A stretch of 64,000 nt of DNA, taken from Pedobacter cryoconitis. GTDB lineage: Bacteria; Bacteroidota; Bacteroidia; Sphingobacteriales; Sphingobacteriaceae. Position numbers and translations under genes: made by a program. The stretch covers positions 1-64,000 of the forward strand of contig NZ_JACHCC010000005.1 of assembly GCF_014207135.1 (NCBI RefSeq), in the 5' to 3' direction. Positions 52,639-60,179 of this stretch are shown here, in pieces. The notes under the pieces were generated by a model. That model did no database searches, had not been told where the DNA came from, and saw only the letters and a program-made list of their open reading frames with translations. Each line of letters opens with the position of its first letter. Position 1 is the first letter of the stretch.

Positions 52639-53514
52639 ATGGCATATTGGTGGGTAAATCAGGGTAATTCATATAAGTTTGAGCATAAAGAAGGCTTTAT
52701 CTGGGCCCCCATCCAAAATGCTAAGGACCAAAGTTTTTTTTATTGGGAAAATTTAGAAGAAGTTAAAGAAAGTGATATAATCTTTTCTAATGTAGATGGC
52801 ATTGTTAAAACGATTGGCATTGCTCTAAACGATTGCTATTCATCAAATAAAGCAAGTAGTCATGCAAATCTTTGGCTAAATGAAGGTAGAAGAGTTGATG
52901 TTGAATATATACCTACAGTGCATCCCTTATCAGTTAAGGAGATACATACTACAACCATGGGCTTATGGCCTACGAAGTATTCTCCTATAACATCAGATGG
53001 CGATCGTGCTAACCAGGGTTACCTTTTTGAAGTCCCTGACGTTATTGGAGATATATTAATTGGTATATTCAATATTCCACAAGTTACGTCTGCCGCCCAC
53101 CCCGAGCGACAAAAAGCAATCAAAGAGACAACAAAAAGAGCTATTATAAAAGCCCGCATAGGTCAAGGAGATTTCAGAAAAAGCCTCATAAAACGTTGGT
53201 CGAGTAAATGTGCTATAACAGACTTTCCAAGAGTAGATTTATTAATTGCTTCTCATATACTACCCTGGGCAATTAGTACTAATGAGGAAAGACTAGACCC
53301 CGACAACGGTTTATTACTAAGCCCGAATTACAATGCTCTATTCGATAAATTCTTAATTTCTTTCTCAGAATCGGGGGAAATACTCAAATCTAACAGGATA
53401 TCTTGGGATGATTTAACAAAATTGAAAATTGATTTGACCTCAAAGATTCAAAATCTTACAGAAGGAAATAAAAAGTATCTCAGATTTCATCAGCAAAAGA
53501 TGGAAAAGAAATGA
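52639..53514 (+). CDS. Modification-dependent HNH restriction endonuclease (PUA/EVE-like + HNH)
   Basis: A 291-residue protein without signal peptide. The N-terminal domain (about residues 1-130) starts AYWWVNQGNSYKFE and includes FIWAPIQNA, SDIIFSN and TIGIALN, the pattern of an EVE/PUA-like module that reads modified cytosine by base flipping. The C-terminal HNH domain (about 170-270) has RIGQGDFRKSLIKRW, CAITDFP, the catalytic ASHILPW and DPDNGLLLSPNYNALFD, typical of the HNH_2 class. This architecture matches known EVE-HNH enzymes that cut modified phage DNA. Its stop overlaps the next gene by 4 bases, so the two are coupled. Confidence 0.88.
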   Translation: MAYWWVNQGNSYKFEHKEGFIWAPIQNAKDQSFFYWENLEEVKESDIIFSNVDGIVKTIGIALNDCYSSNKASSHANLWLNEGRRVDVEYIPTVHPLSVKEIHTTTMGLWPTKYSPITSDGDRANQGYLFEVPDVIGDILIGIFNIPQVTSAAHPERQKAIKETTKRAIIKARIGQGDFRKSLIKRWSSKCAITDFPRVDLLIASHILPWAISTNEERLDPDNGLLLSPNYNALFDKFLISFSESGEILKSNRISWDDLTKLKIDLTSKIQNLTEGNKKYLRFHQQKMEKK

Positions 53515-54569
53515 TAACCACACTCCCATTTACTGATTTACAAAATAATCTACTATCTTCCTGCTTTAACAACACTGCTGCTGCTTATAAATTCTATTGG
53601 TTCATTTCCTTAATCGAGGAAGTCGAAAAGGGAAATTACTTGCTTCAAAAACAGCACCTATTCGCTGGAATGATTGCCAATTCCTGGTATACTGTAAATT
53701 ACTTCAATATCAACCTCGGAAAGCAAGATCAACTCCAAAGAGCCATTAAACAGATCATTGTTACTGAAAACATCAGCATTGATGAGAAAAAACATGTAAT
53801 CATAGAAACTTTAAAGAAGAGCCAATTTTCCAACATCAAAAAAATATTGAATCATTTTGATGCAGAGGTTCCACATCGGTTTTTAGGCCCTTGGTTCCCG
53901 AGCCTTAAAGGGAACAAAAAAGAAATCTATCATCTATCTCAGTATTTCCATAATAATTGTCTCTATGCCGTGAATGAGCAAGAGGTAAAAATCAATCCAA
54001 CATGGATCTCTTATTTGACTCAGAACAGCGGAATTTTAAAAGCTTTCTGTTATTGGTATTTAGGTCTTTATCTACAAAAACACAATCCTAATGTCCCAGA
54101 TATCCCCAATAAGCTCATTAAGCCTCCCAAGCGGAATAATTTAACTAAACAACGCAAAGAGTTCTGGGATATTGTTATAGAGCATACCGGTCCTATCCGA
54201 TGCATTTATACTGGAAAGATGTTAACAAACGATTATGCGATAGAACATTTCATTCCATATAGTTTTGTTTCCCACGATCTGATTTGGAATCTCATTCCCG
54301 CAGATAAAAGCTTCAATAACAGTAAATGTGATAAGCTACCTCCTATGGATAAATACTTTGATGCCTATTTTGAAATCCAGGAACGAGGACTAATAACCAT
54401 TTTGGAGCGTCGTCATGATTCTAAGTTCTTGGAACATTATTTAACTTTTATCCCAGATTTGGCTTCACTACATACTATGAGAAGGGAATTGTTAAAGGAA
54501 AGGTTTAAGGACAATATACAGCCATTGGTTACTATAGCGAGTAATAATGGCTTTGAGTTTATGATGTAG
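53511..54569 (+). CDS. HNH endonuclease domain protein of unknown system
   Basis: A 352-residue protein whose start codon overlaps the stop of the previous gene (ATGA), so it is translationally coupled. The first two thirds are helical and of unknown family. Near residue 230 comes the HNH core CIYTGKMLTNDYAIEHFIPYSF, followed by HDLIWNLIPADKSFNNSKCDKLPPMDKYF: the pattern is that of the DHFIPWSFV-type HNH, with Glu in place of the Asp. Such proteins are often found beside restriction genes. Whether it partners the EVE-HNH protein, or is a second effector, is inference from the coupling. Confidence 0.82.
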   Translation: MITTLPFTDLQNNLLSSCFNNTAAAYKFYWFISLIEEVEKGNYLLQKQHLFAGMIANSWYTVNYFNINLGKQDQLQRAIKQIIVTENISIDEKKHVIIETLKKSQFSNIKKILNHFDAEVPHRFLGPWFPSLKGNKKEIYHLSQYFHNNCLYAVNEQEVKINPTWISYLTQNSGILKAFCYWYLGLYLQKHNPNVPDIPNKLIKPPKRNNLTKQRKEFWDIVIEHTGPIRCIYTGKMLTNDYAIEHFIPYSFVSHDLIWNLIPADKSFNNSKCDKLPPMDKYFDAYFEIQERGLITILERRHDSKFLEHYLTFIPDLASLHTMRRELLKERFKDNIQPLVTIASNNGFEFMM

Positions 54570-54570
54570 A

Positions 54571-55398
54571 CTAATTTTTTAAAGATAATTTACGAACAGC
54601 CATCCTAATGAAATCAATAAAATAATTAGCAATATGTACTTGCTCATCTTCCGTTACTTCAACATTATGTTTTAAAGGAAGATATAAATGCATGTATTTC
54701 AAATTCCAAAAGCATCGTTCTGCGTACTTATTATCCTTGTCCAATTCCGACTTAAAAGATTCCAGTTGATGTTTAGTTTTAAAACCAAATTTGGTTCTGT
54801 AATCAATAAACAACTCCACATCTTCACAAAATTGGGCTTGTATAGCACTTGTAGCTAAATGAAACTCCACATCTGGATATTCAAAAGCAAGCATTTTATG
54901 TAACAATGGCAAATGGAAGTCCTTTTCACCCAAATGAGGTGCAATAATACCAGGTGTAAACATCTTCTCTTTTATCCCTTTGGAAGCATTCTTAATGGAT
55001 TCAATTTCCTCACAGGCATCTTGAAAAAGATCTTTATCTTCATTAAAATCAAATTGCACTCCCATTTCACGATTATTTTTTTCCGAATACTCGTAAAGGT
55101 TCATTGACGACATCACCATTGTAGTCTCATTGTGATAACATTTAGCATGAAGGTTCTCACAAAAAAACATATCCAGATGCTGCAGTTGCTCCAAAGATTG
55201 TACTTGGCTTTGTGCAAGTTCCTTCTTCCCGTAAATGAGGGTGATTTGTACTTTTCTCTTATTGGCATCTTTTAACCTTTGCTCAACATGCTTGTTGAGC
55301 ATTAAATATGGGGTCACAATCACCAATTGGGATTTAGCTTTTCTTATAATTTCTTCAATAGCTGAAGCCGTTCCCGTAGTTGTTAAGAATTTCGCCAT
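54571..55398 (-). CDS. Phospholipase D-like nuclease
   Basis: A 275-residue protein; the start at 55398 (MAKFLTTTGTASAIEEII) is preferred. One HKD-type motif is present, LHAKCYHNETTMVMSSMNL, at about residues 103-121, with Glu where the Asp is usual. The N-terminal strand pattern QLVIVTPYLMLN is characteristic of the PLD-like nuclease family; such enzymes work as dimers. The C-terminal part is helical and unassigned. It is convergent with the HNH gene (one base between stops) and forms the third nuclease of the cluster. PLD-like proteins occur in known defence systems. Confidence 0.82.
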   Translation of the reverse strand: MAKFLTTTGTASAIEEIIRKAKSQLVIVTPYLMLNKHVEQRLKDANKRKVQITLIYGKKELAQSQVQSLEQLQHLDMFFCENLHAKCYHNETTMVMSSMNLYEYSEKNNREMGVQFDFNEDKDLFQDACEEIESIKNASKGIKEKMFTPGIIAPHLGEKDFHLPLLHKMLAFEYPDVEFHLATSAIQAQFCEDVELFIDYRTKFGFKTKHQLESFKSELDKDNKYAERCFWNLKYMHLYLPLKHNVEVTEDEQVHIANYFIDFIRMAVRKLSLKN

Positions 55399-55727
55399 AG
55401 ATTTTGAGCCGTTAACATAATAAGGTGTCAAACAACTTATTATATGATACTTTAAATCAAATATAAAAATTTTTTAATATATAGCAATATTATGATATAT
55501 AAAGAAACATATCAAATCTCGACTCATTGTTATTCTCATTTTACTTGAAGGGTCATTAGCATGATAAAGCCCCTCCATATCACAATCTGTTAATCAATAA
55601 GATTGGGAATATATCAGGTTAGAAAGTGTTTCAACCTTTGTACAACCAGAAACTGGGTGTTTCGGAATAGGCGCGAAACCTGGTTATATGGCATCTTATC
55701 AAATGGTTGTTTTTAGTAGACTTAATT
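55399..55727. other. Intergenic region upstream of PLD and YidD genes
   Basis: No gene is supported in this AT-rich stretch of 329 bases. It holds divergent promoters for the PLD and YidD-like genes and the hairpin described at 55633-55685. Confidence 0.5.
55633..55685 (+). promoter_or_regulatory. Promoter-like element and leader hairpin before yidD-like gene
   Basis: AACCTTTG at 55633-55640 is one base from the -7 consensus. Directly downstream, AACCAG (55644-55649) pairs with CTGGTT (55680-55685) and GTTTCG (55659-55664) with CGAAAC (55674-55679), making a two-part stem with a 9-base bulge. It would be the 5' leader of the following gene; no known riboswitch matches. Confidence 0.4.
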
Positions 55728-56015
55728 ATGAGAATACTGCTTATTCTACTCATTAAAATTTACTGGGTTCTTATCCCGAAAAACAAAAGACGCAGATGTA
55801 TATTCCGAATAAGCTGCTCTCAGTATGTACACATGAAAACAAAAGACAAAGGCCTTTTTAAAGGATTATTAGCCCTCAGATATCGCTTTCTAAATTGTAG
55901 GGGTGGCTTCCATGTTTTTGAAAGCCCCATTGATCAGAGCAAAATGATGGTGTTACCAAATCAGCAGATACTTACTGAAGATGAGATCTCGGAAAGATTT
56001 ATAAAAAAAACTTAG
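55728..56015 (+). CDS. Divergent YidD-like membrane-insertion factor
   Basis: A 95-residue protein with an N-terminal hydrophobic helix (LLILLIKIYWVLI) followed by CIFRISCSQYVHMKTKDKGLFKGLLALRYRFLNCRGGF. The canonical YidD pattern CRFxPSCSxY...RxLxCHP is present, but the Pro before SCS is Ile here and the final CHPxxxGG is reduced to CRGGF. Canonical YidD helps membrane-protein insertion beside YidC. Here it is outside the usual rpmH-rnpA-yidD-yidC context and next to a nuclease gene, so it may be a paralogue with another role. Confidence 0.75.
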   Translation: MRILLILLIKIYWVLIPKNKRRRCIFRISCSQYVHMKTKDKGLFKGLLALRYRFLNCRGGFHVFESPIDQSKMMVLPNQQILTEDEISERFIKKT

Positions 56016-56298
56016 AAACAAGAATAAAACTGGTGGAAACAGTGCCGATGGAGATGATGAAAGGTATACTTGAATATCACATATTCCTTAAAAGAATGGC
56101 AAACTTAGATAATGAGATACAAATAAACTATATGAACAGTTTAATCTTGCTCTACCAAGCTTACATATGGTATCCGTGATTAGTCCACTTAAAACCGTGA
56201 ACCATCAAGTAATTGCATATCCAGTTCTGCGAACTTTGTGATGTACTTATTGAAAGGTACTAGCAGTAGCTAACTGCAAGCTTAAAAATCAAAATTAC
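56016..56298. other. Gap between YidD-like and PobA-like genes
   Basis: About 280 bases. GAACTTTG at 56231-56238 (one base off the -7 consensus) could be the pobA promoter, 60 bases before the ATG. A 43-codon open frame at 56048-56179 is listed separately. No other structure is seen. Confidence 0.4.
56048..56179 (+). CDS. Possible small protein of 43 residues
   Basis: An ATG at 56048 opens a frame of 43 codons ending in TGA at 56177-56179: MEMMKGILEYHIFLKRMANL, then a short hydrophobic end. No strong ribosome-binding site or homologous pattern can be seen, so it may be chance. It lies between the yidD-like and pobA-like genes. Confidence 0.25.
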   Translation: MEMMKGILEYHIFLKRMANLDNEIQINYMNSLILLYQAYIWYP

Positions 56299-57489
56299 AT
56301 GAAAACAGTTAAAAATAATAATACCGAAGAGACTATAGTTGCCATTATTGGAGCCGGGATATCAGGTCTGACTTTGGCAACTTTCTTGCAAAAGGCCGGT
56401 ATAACCTGCATTGTATTGGAGAGACGCAATCGTTCTTACATCGAAATGCGGCAACGCGCCGGAGTTGTTGATGCCCGTGCAGTTCGTATGTTTGAACGAT
56501 GGGATCTGGCAGACAAGCTGCTTGCAGGACCGGTAGCAACCACAATTGATTATCGCCTCAACGGTAAGGGTCGCATTTTTAAAATAGCAGAAGATGTCGG
56601 TAGCTCCAGTCGTTTCTGTACTCAGCAAATGCTGGTAGGTAATCTGATGCGGGAGCTTATTGATAACATGGCTGGCGACGTACGGTTTGATGTGTCTGAT
56701 GTTGTAATCTACAATGAAGAAGGAGGTTGCCCTAAAGTAACTTATTCGGATGCCAACGGTTCGCATGAATTGGTTTGCTGTTATATTGCTGGTTGTGATG
56801 CTGACCGTGGTATTAGCCGGACATCAATTCCAGAGGGCGTAATAACCAGGTATACACATGAATTTGGTTATGCCTGGCTTGCAGCACTTGTTGAAGCACC
56901 GGTAATTGGTGATCCCATTATGGCTATCAGTGATCACGGTTGTGTTGCACAGCTTCCGCGCGGACCACACAGAAGCCGATATTATCTGCAATGCCCATTG
57001 GGCGATAATGCATCAGACTGGACAAATGATAGAATTTGGAATGAAATCCGCTTAAGACTCAACGATGAAACCATCCAGAACGCAGTTGTCCATGACAAAT
57101 TCATAGTTCCTTTGCGGTCAGTGGTTTATGCACCAATGCAATATCGTAATCTTTTTCTAGTGGGTGATGCTGCACATCTTGTGCCTCCTACCAGCGCCAA
57201 AGGAATGAATCTTGCTCTTTATGATGTGGACATCCTGTCTCAGGCAATACTGAAAGCTGTGCAAGACAAAGATACATCTGCACTTGAAAACTATTCCGAG
57301 ATAGTGCTTCCTCATATCTGGAACTATCAGGATTTCGCAGTATGGATGACTGATATGATGCACGATGCTGGTGATCCTACACAAAACGGGACGTTCCGTC
57401 AACAGATTGCGCGCGCGCGACTTGATAATTTATTCAATTCGGAAACTGCAGCTCATCTGCATAGCGAATATCAGCGGGGAACGAATTGA
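56299..57489 (+). CDS. pobA: 4-hydroxybenzoate 3-monooxygenase-like FAD protein
   Basis: A 396-residue aromatic hydroxylase that would turn 4-hydroxybenzoate into protocatechuate. FAD loop VAIIGAGISGLTLATFLQKAGI (about 15-36); MRQRAGVVDARAVRMFERW resembles the RAGVLE helix of PHBH; CDADRGISR is the DG motif; LFLVGDAAHLVPPTSAKGMNLALYDVD (about 290-316) is the almost invariant PHBH GD motif. Length is typical (394 in Pseudomonas). No protocatechuate-cleavage genes are in the window. The AraC gene 67 bases downstream is PobR-like in position and may be its regulator. Confidence 0.85.
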   Translation: MKTVKNNNTEETIVAIIGAGISGLTLATFLQKAGITCIVLERRNRSYIEMRQRAGVVDARAVRMFERWDLADKLLAGPVATTIDYRLNGKGRIFKIAEDVGSSSRFCTQQMLVGNLMRELIDNMAGDVRFDVSDVVIYNEEGGCPKVTYSDANGSHELVCCYIAGCDADRGISRTSIPEGVITRYTHEFGYAWLAALVEAPVIGDPIMAISDHGCVAQLPRGPHRSRYYLQCPLGDNASDWTNDRIWNEIRLRLNDETIQNAVVHDKFIVPLRSVVYAPMQYRNLFLVGDAAHLVPPTSAKGMNLALYDVDILSQAILKAVQDKDTSALENYSEIVLPHIWNYQDFAVWMTDMMHDAGDPTQNGTFRQQIARARLDNLFNSETAAHLHSEYQRGTN

Positions 57490-57555
57490 GAGTTGCCATA
57501 ACGCTTGTTTTTCCTGTTCTTTGTTATTTCATCACAAATTAATTGAAGATAAATC

Positions 57556-58443
57556 ATGTCCATGAGGAAAAAAGAAAAAATACCTGTTTATAGTATGGAC
57601 GACTGGTTTTCAGGAGTCTACATTAAGGCTTTTGGTACAGAGACACCGTCCGGCCATACTTATGAGATTTCCCAGCCTCATCGACATGATTTCTACTATT
57701 GCATATTGTCGGAAGTGGGTGAAATGGAACTTGAAGTTGACTTTGAAAACGTTGTAATTACTGACCAAACTCTATTGCTATCTTATCCAGGACAAATCCA
57801 TCAGATCAAGTCCGCCCGGATGAAGAAAGGTTGGTTTTTGGCATTCGATCCTTCTATACTTGATGAGCAGTTGAAAAACATCCTCGATCAATGTCTCTCG
57901 CAAGTGATTCTCGTGCCATTACTCGGCGAACAAACTTCAGTTTTTTCCTCATTTATAAATCATTTATACGCCATTTATATTGATCAGAAACAGTTATTCC
58001 GCCAGACCATCACACAATCAACGGTAACTGCCTTAGTCTATCAACTTACATCGGCATACCTGTCTGTGGAGCGGTTGACTCTTGTCAAATATTCCGCTCG
58101 CAGTATCGAAATAACGAAGACCTTCAAGCAGATGCTTCGTCGTAATTTCAAATCAATGAAAAGACCATCCGCTTTCGCTGCCAAAATGAATATTTCAGTG
58201 AGCCATTTAAATGATACGGTCAGATCTGTGACTGGATTTCCTGTAACCTACTTCATTCAAAAGGAATTAATGAGGGAGGCCCAACGTTTATTACGCTATT
58301 CAGCGCTTACAGTAAAAGAAATAGCCAATATTTTGGGTTTTGAAGATTCGCATTACTTCAATCGCCTGTTCAGCAAAATCATTGGAGTTTCCCCGGGAGC
58401 TTTCAGAAAAAAAAGTGAGACATCTATATATTTGGCAACCTAA
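57556..58443 (+). CDS. AraC-family transcriptional regulator
   Basis: A 295-residue regulator with an N-terminal cupin-type domain (QPHRHDFYYCILSEVGEMELEVD, then LSYPGQIHQIKSA) and a C-terminal HTH pair (AAKMNISVSHLNDTVRSVTG, about 215-235, and TVKEIANILGFEDSHYFNRLFSKIIGVSP, about 255-285). It follows the pobA-like gene by 67 bases on the same strand; AraC-type activators of pobA (PobR) are known, so regulation by the substrate is a reasonable guess. Confidence 0.92.
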   Translation: MSMRKKEKIPVYSMDDWFSGVYIKAFGTETPSGHTYEISQPHRHDFYYCILSEVGEMELEVDFENVVITDQTLLLSYPGQIHQIKSARMKKGWFLAFDPSILDEQLKNILDQCLSQVILVPLLGEQTSVFSSFINHLYAIYIDQKQLFRQTITQSTVTALVYQLTSAYLSVERLTLVKYSARSIEITKTFKQMLRRNFKSMKRPSAFAAKMNISVSHLNDTVRSVTGFPVTYFIQKELMREAQRLLRYSALTVKEIANILGFEDSHYFNRLFSKIIGVSPGAFRKKSETSIYLAT

Positions 58444-58540
58444 CTTTACAGTAAAATTCTGCACTTATTACTTTCCATAAATATGACCTTGTTACTCAAA
58501 AAACGGTCGTTTTGACCAGGCTATCGGAACAAAAACCTCA

Positions 58541-58677
58541 TTGGGCTCGAATCAAAAAACAGCCTTTACACAACTATTAAGGCCGATTAATTTTCAAGTG
58601 AAAAAACAAAACCCTCTTTACGGACTGTAAAGAGGGTTTGTGAACCATACTGGGCGCTTCTCGAATCATTTCCTATC
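58541..58677 (-). repeat. Mosaic 3'-end repeat R1 (two hairpins)
   Basis: Read in the sense of the crotonase gene (minus strand): GATTCGAG-type stretch with CCCAGT, then a 13-bp terminator stem (AAACCCTCTTTAC, loop of 5, complement; 58609-58639), a T run, then a second hairpin (GCCTTAA/TAAAGGC) and GATTCGAGCCCAAT. The same modules recur in R3; the first two in R2. It begins at the crotonase stop codon. Confidence 0.75.
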
Positions 58678-59530
58678 AGACTAATCGCCGCAATATTTCC
58701 TCAATTTTCAATTCCCCATCAATCGTCTGCGCTCCATTTTGCATTGCGAGACTCATGATGTTGGCCACTTTGGCGGTAAATGCTAATTTGGCCCAGCCAT
58801 CGTTCTCAGTTTTAAAACCCGTCGTAAAACGCTCAGGGGGTAATACAGCTTTCACAGTTTGCATTACATCCTCAGGTAAGGAGGCAATATTTTCAGCCAG
58901 TCGGGAAACGAATGCATCTATTTCTGAATCTTTTATTGCTCGGTTTATCCAGCCATAACGTTCGGCAGTCTCTGCGTCAAAAAGATCCGAGCCCAAAATA
59001 ATTTCGAGCACGCGTCCGCGAGGCATTTTAGATGAAAGATACTGTGTGGCGCCACCTCCAGGAATTATACCCATGAGTGCTTCGCACTGGGAAATTTTCC
59101 CCTTTTCAAGAGATGCAAAACTCATATCTGCAGCTGCAACGAATTCAGCACCCCCGCCCCTTGCAATGCCTTTTAACTTTACAATAGTAATCTGTGGTTG
59201 ATTTCTGAGCACTTCGCCCAAATTCTGGAAAATGTTTAACCCTTCGGCCGCATCATTGGCCAAATCCTCTAAGACATCCTTCTCGTTGAGAATATTGATA
59301 TCTACGTGTGCAATGAAAAAATCAGAGTTTTTGCTCTCAAATACAATTACTTTGATCAAAGCATCCTCAGAAAGATCTTTAAGTAATTGTTGCAGTTCCT
59401 TCATCATCTTACCGCTTAAAGCATTTACCGGTGCGTTGTCCAAAGAGACATTGACTACGCTGTTTGATACATTTATGTGTAATGTCCTATAGCTTTTACC
59501 TTTAAATTCTATATTTTCAATCTGTGTCAT
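58676..59530 (-). CDS. Enoyl-CoA hydratase/isomerase (crotonase) family protein
   Basis: A 284-residue crotonase-fold enzyme, normally acting on acyl-CoA thioesters. The start at 59530 (MTQIENIEFKGKSY) follows an exact promoter element. The oxyanion-hole segment is GIARGGGAEFVAAADMSFAS (about 118-137), and the catalytic Glu lies in QCEALMGIIPGGGATQYL (about 152-169). The N-terminal motif PVNALSGKMM is typical. It diverges from an HxlR regulator and is followed directly by repeat R1. Without other beta-oxidation genes nearby, the pathway is unclear. Confidence 0.9.
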   Translation of the reverse strand: MTQIENIEFKGKSYRTLHINVSNSVVNVSLDNAPVNALSGKMMKELQQLLKDLSEDALIKVIVFESKNSDFFIAHVDINILNEKDVLEDLANDAAEGLNIFQNLGEVLRNQPQITIVKLKGIARGGGAEFVAAADMSFASLEKGKISQCEALMGIIPGGGATQYLSSKMPRGRVLEIILGSDLFDAETAERYGWINRAIKDSEIDAFVSRLAENIASLPEDVMQTVKAVLPPERFTTGFKTENDGWAKLAFTAKVANIMSLAMQNGAQTIDGELKIEEILRRLV

Positions 59531-59556
59531 AATGAAATTTATGTTTAATTTTACTT

Positions 59557-59564
59557 CAAATGTA
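59557..59564 (-). promoter_or_regulatory. Crotonase gene promoter -7 element
   Basis: Minus-strand TACATTTG is an exact TAnnTTTG match, 27 bases before the ATG at 59530. The palindrome at 59591-59610 lies upstream at the -33 region. Confidence 0.55.
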
Positions 59565-59590
59565 GAGCGATAAGTCATCAATACCGGAGA

Positions 59591-59610
59591 TGCTATAATG
59601 CATCATAGCA
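59591..59610. promoter_or_regulatory. Near-perfect 20-bp palindrome, candidate HxlR operator
   Basis: Arms TGCTAT and ATAGCA enclose the palindrome ATGCAT, with a single mismatch between. It sits between the divergent crotonase and HxlR genes and covers an upstream in-frame ATG (59598), which argues for the HxlR start at 59622. Confidence 0.65.
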
Positions 59611-59621
59611 CAGCACATACT

Positions 59622-59984
59622 ATGGAAGAAAACAAAATCATTAAACCGTATCTGTGCACTTATAAGGATAAGGAAGATATTAAATATGCTACAGATACTT
59701 TATATGTTCTCAGCGGGAAATGGCGTATGTATGTGATCGTTGCTATTTACAATGGTCACCATCGTTATAGGGAAATTGCCAAAAATATATCTGGAATTAC
59801 TTTCGCTATGCTTTCCAGAGAATTGGAATCAATGGAACTTAATAAACTAATTATACGAACAGAGGATCCCGATTTTTCTAAGGATGTAAAGTATACTCTG
59901 TCAGCCTATTGCCAGTCACTTTATCCGCTTATTGAAAGCTTAATTGATTGGGGAAAGCAACACAGGAGGGTGATTGCAATTTAA
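59622..59984 (+). CDS. HxlR-family transcriptional regulator
   Basis: A 120-residue regulator if started at 59622 (MEENKIIKPYLCTYKDKED), the same length as the two other HxlR proteins in the window; the upstream ATG at 59598 lies inside a palindrome. It has the winged-helix motifs ATDTLYVLSGKWRMYVIVAI, HHRYREIAKNISGITFAMLSRELESMEL and the wing FSKDVKYTLSAYCQSLYPLI; the N-terminal Cys is at about residue 11. It diverges from the crotonase gene and probably represses it and itself. Confidence 0.93.
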   Translation: MEENKIIKPYLCTYKDKEDIKYATDTLYVLSGKWRMYVIVAIYNGHHRYREIAKNISGITFAMLSRELESMELNKLIIRTEDPDFSKDVKYTLSAYCQSLYPLIESLIDWGKQHRRVIAI

Positions 59985-60054
59985 AACTGGCAGTATTTTT
60001 CGTCTCAAATAAACGACCATATCGTTAAGAACCCCTTCGAAAGTCCAGTAAAAA

Positions 60055-60128
60055 ACAAAACCCTCTTTACGGACTGTAAAGAGGGTTTGTGGCCCCAAGT
60101 GGGCGCTTCCCGAACCATTTCCTATCTG
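60055..60128 (-). repeat. Mosaic 3'-end repeat R2 (single hairpin)
   Basis: In kinase sense: a stretch GGTTCGGGAAGCGCCCAC, then TTGGGGCC and the same 13-bp terminator stem (60058-60088) as in R1 and R3, with a T run. The second hairpin and second GATTCG stretch are missing or diverged. It lies about 50 bases beyond the kinase stop. Confidence 0.75.
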
Positions 60129-60179
60129 ATTTACGTTTAATCGCCACGAGATTCTGATAGTATCATTTGAAAAATGCAT

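Noticed and set aside
56362..56766. 134-residue open frame on the minus strand inside the pobA-like gene
   Set aside because: Antisense to a well-supported enzyme gene; no motif.
58609..58677. tRNA gene suggested by the GRTTCGRG stretch
   Set aside because: No acceptor, D- or anticodon arms can be folded; only the T-arm-like part and a terminator are present.
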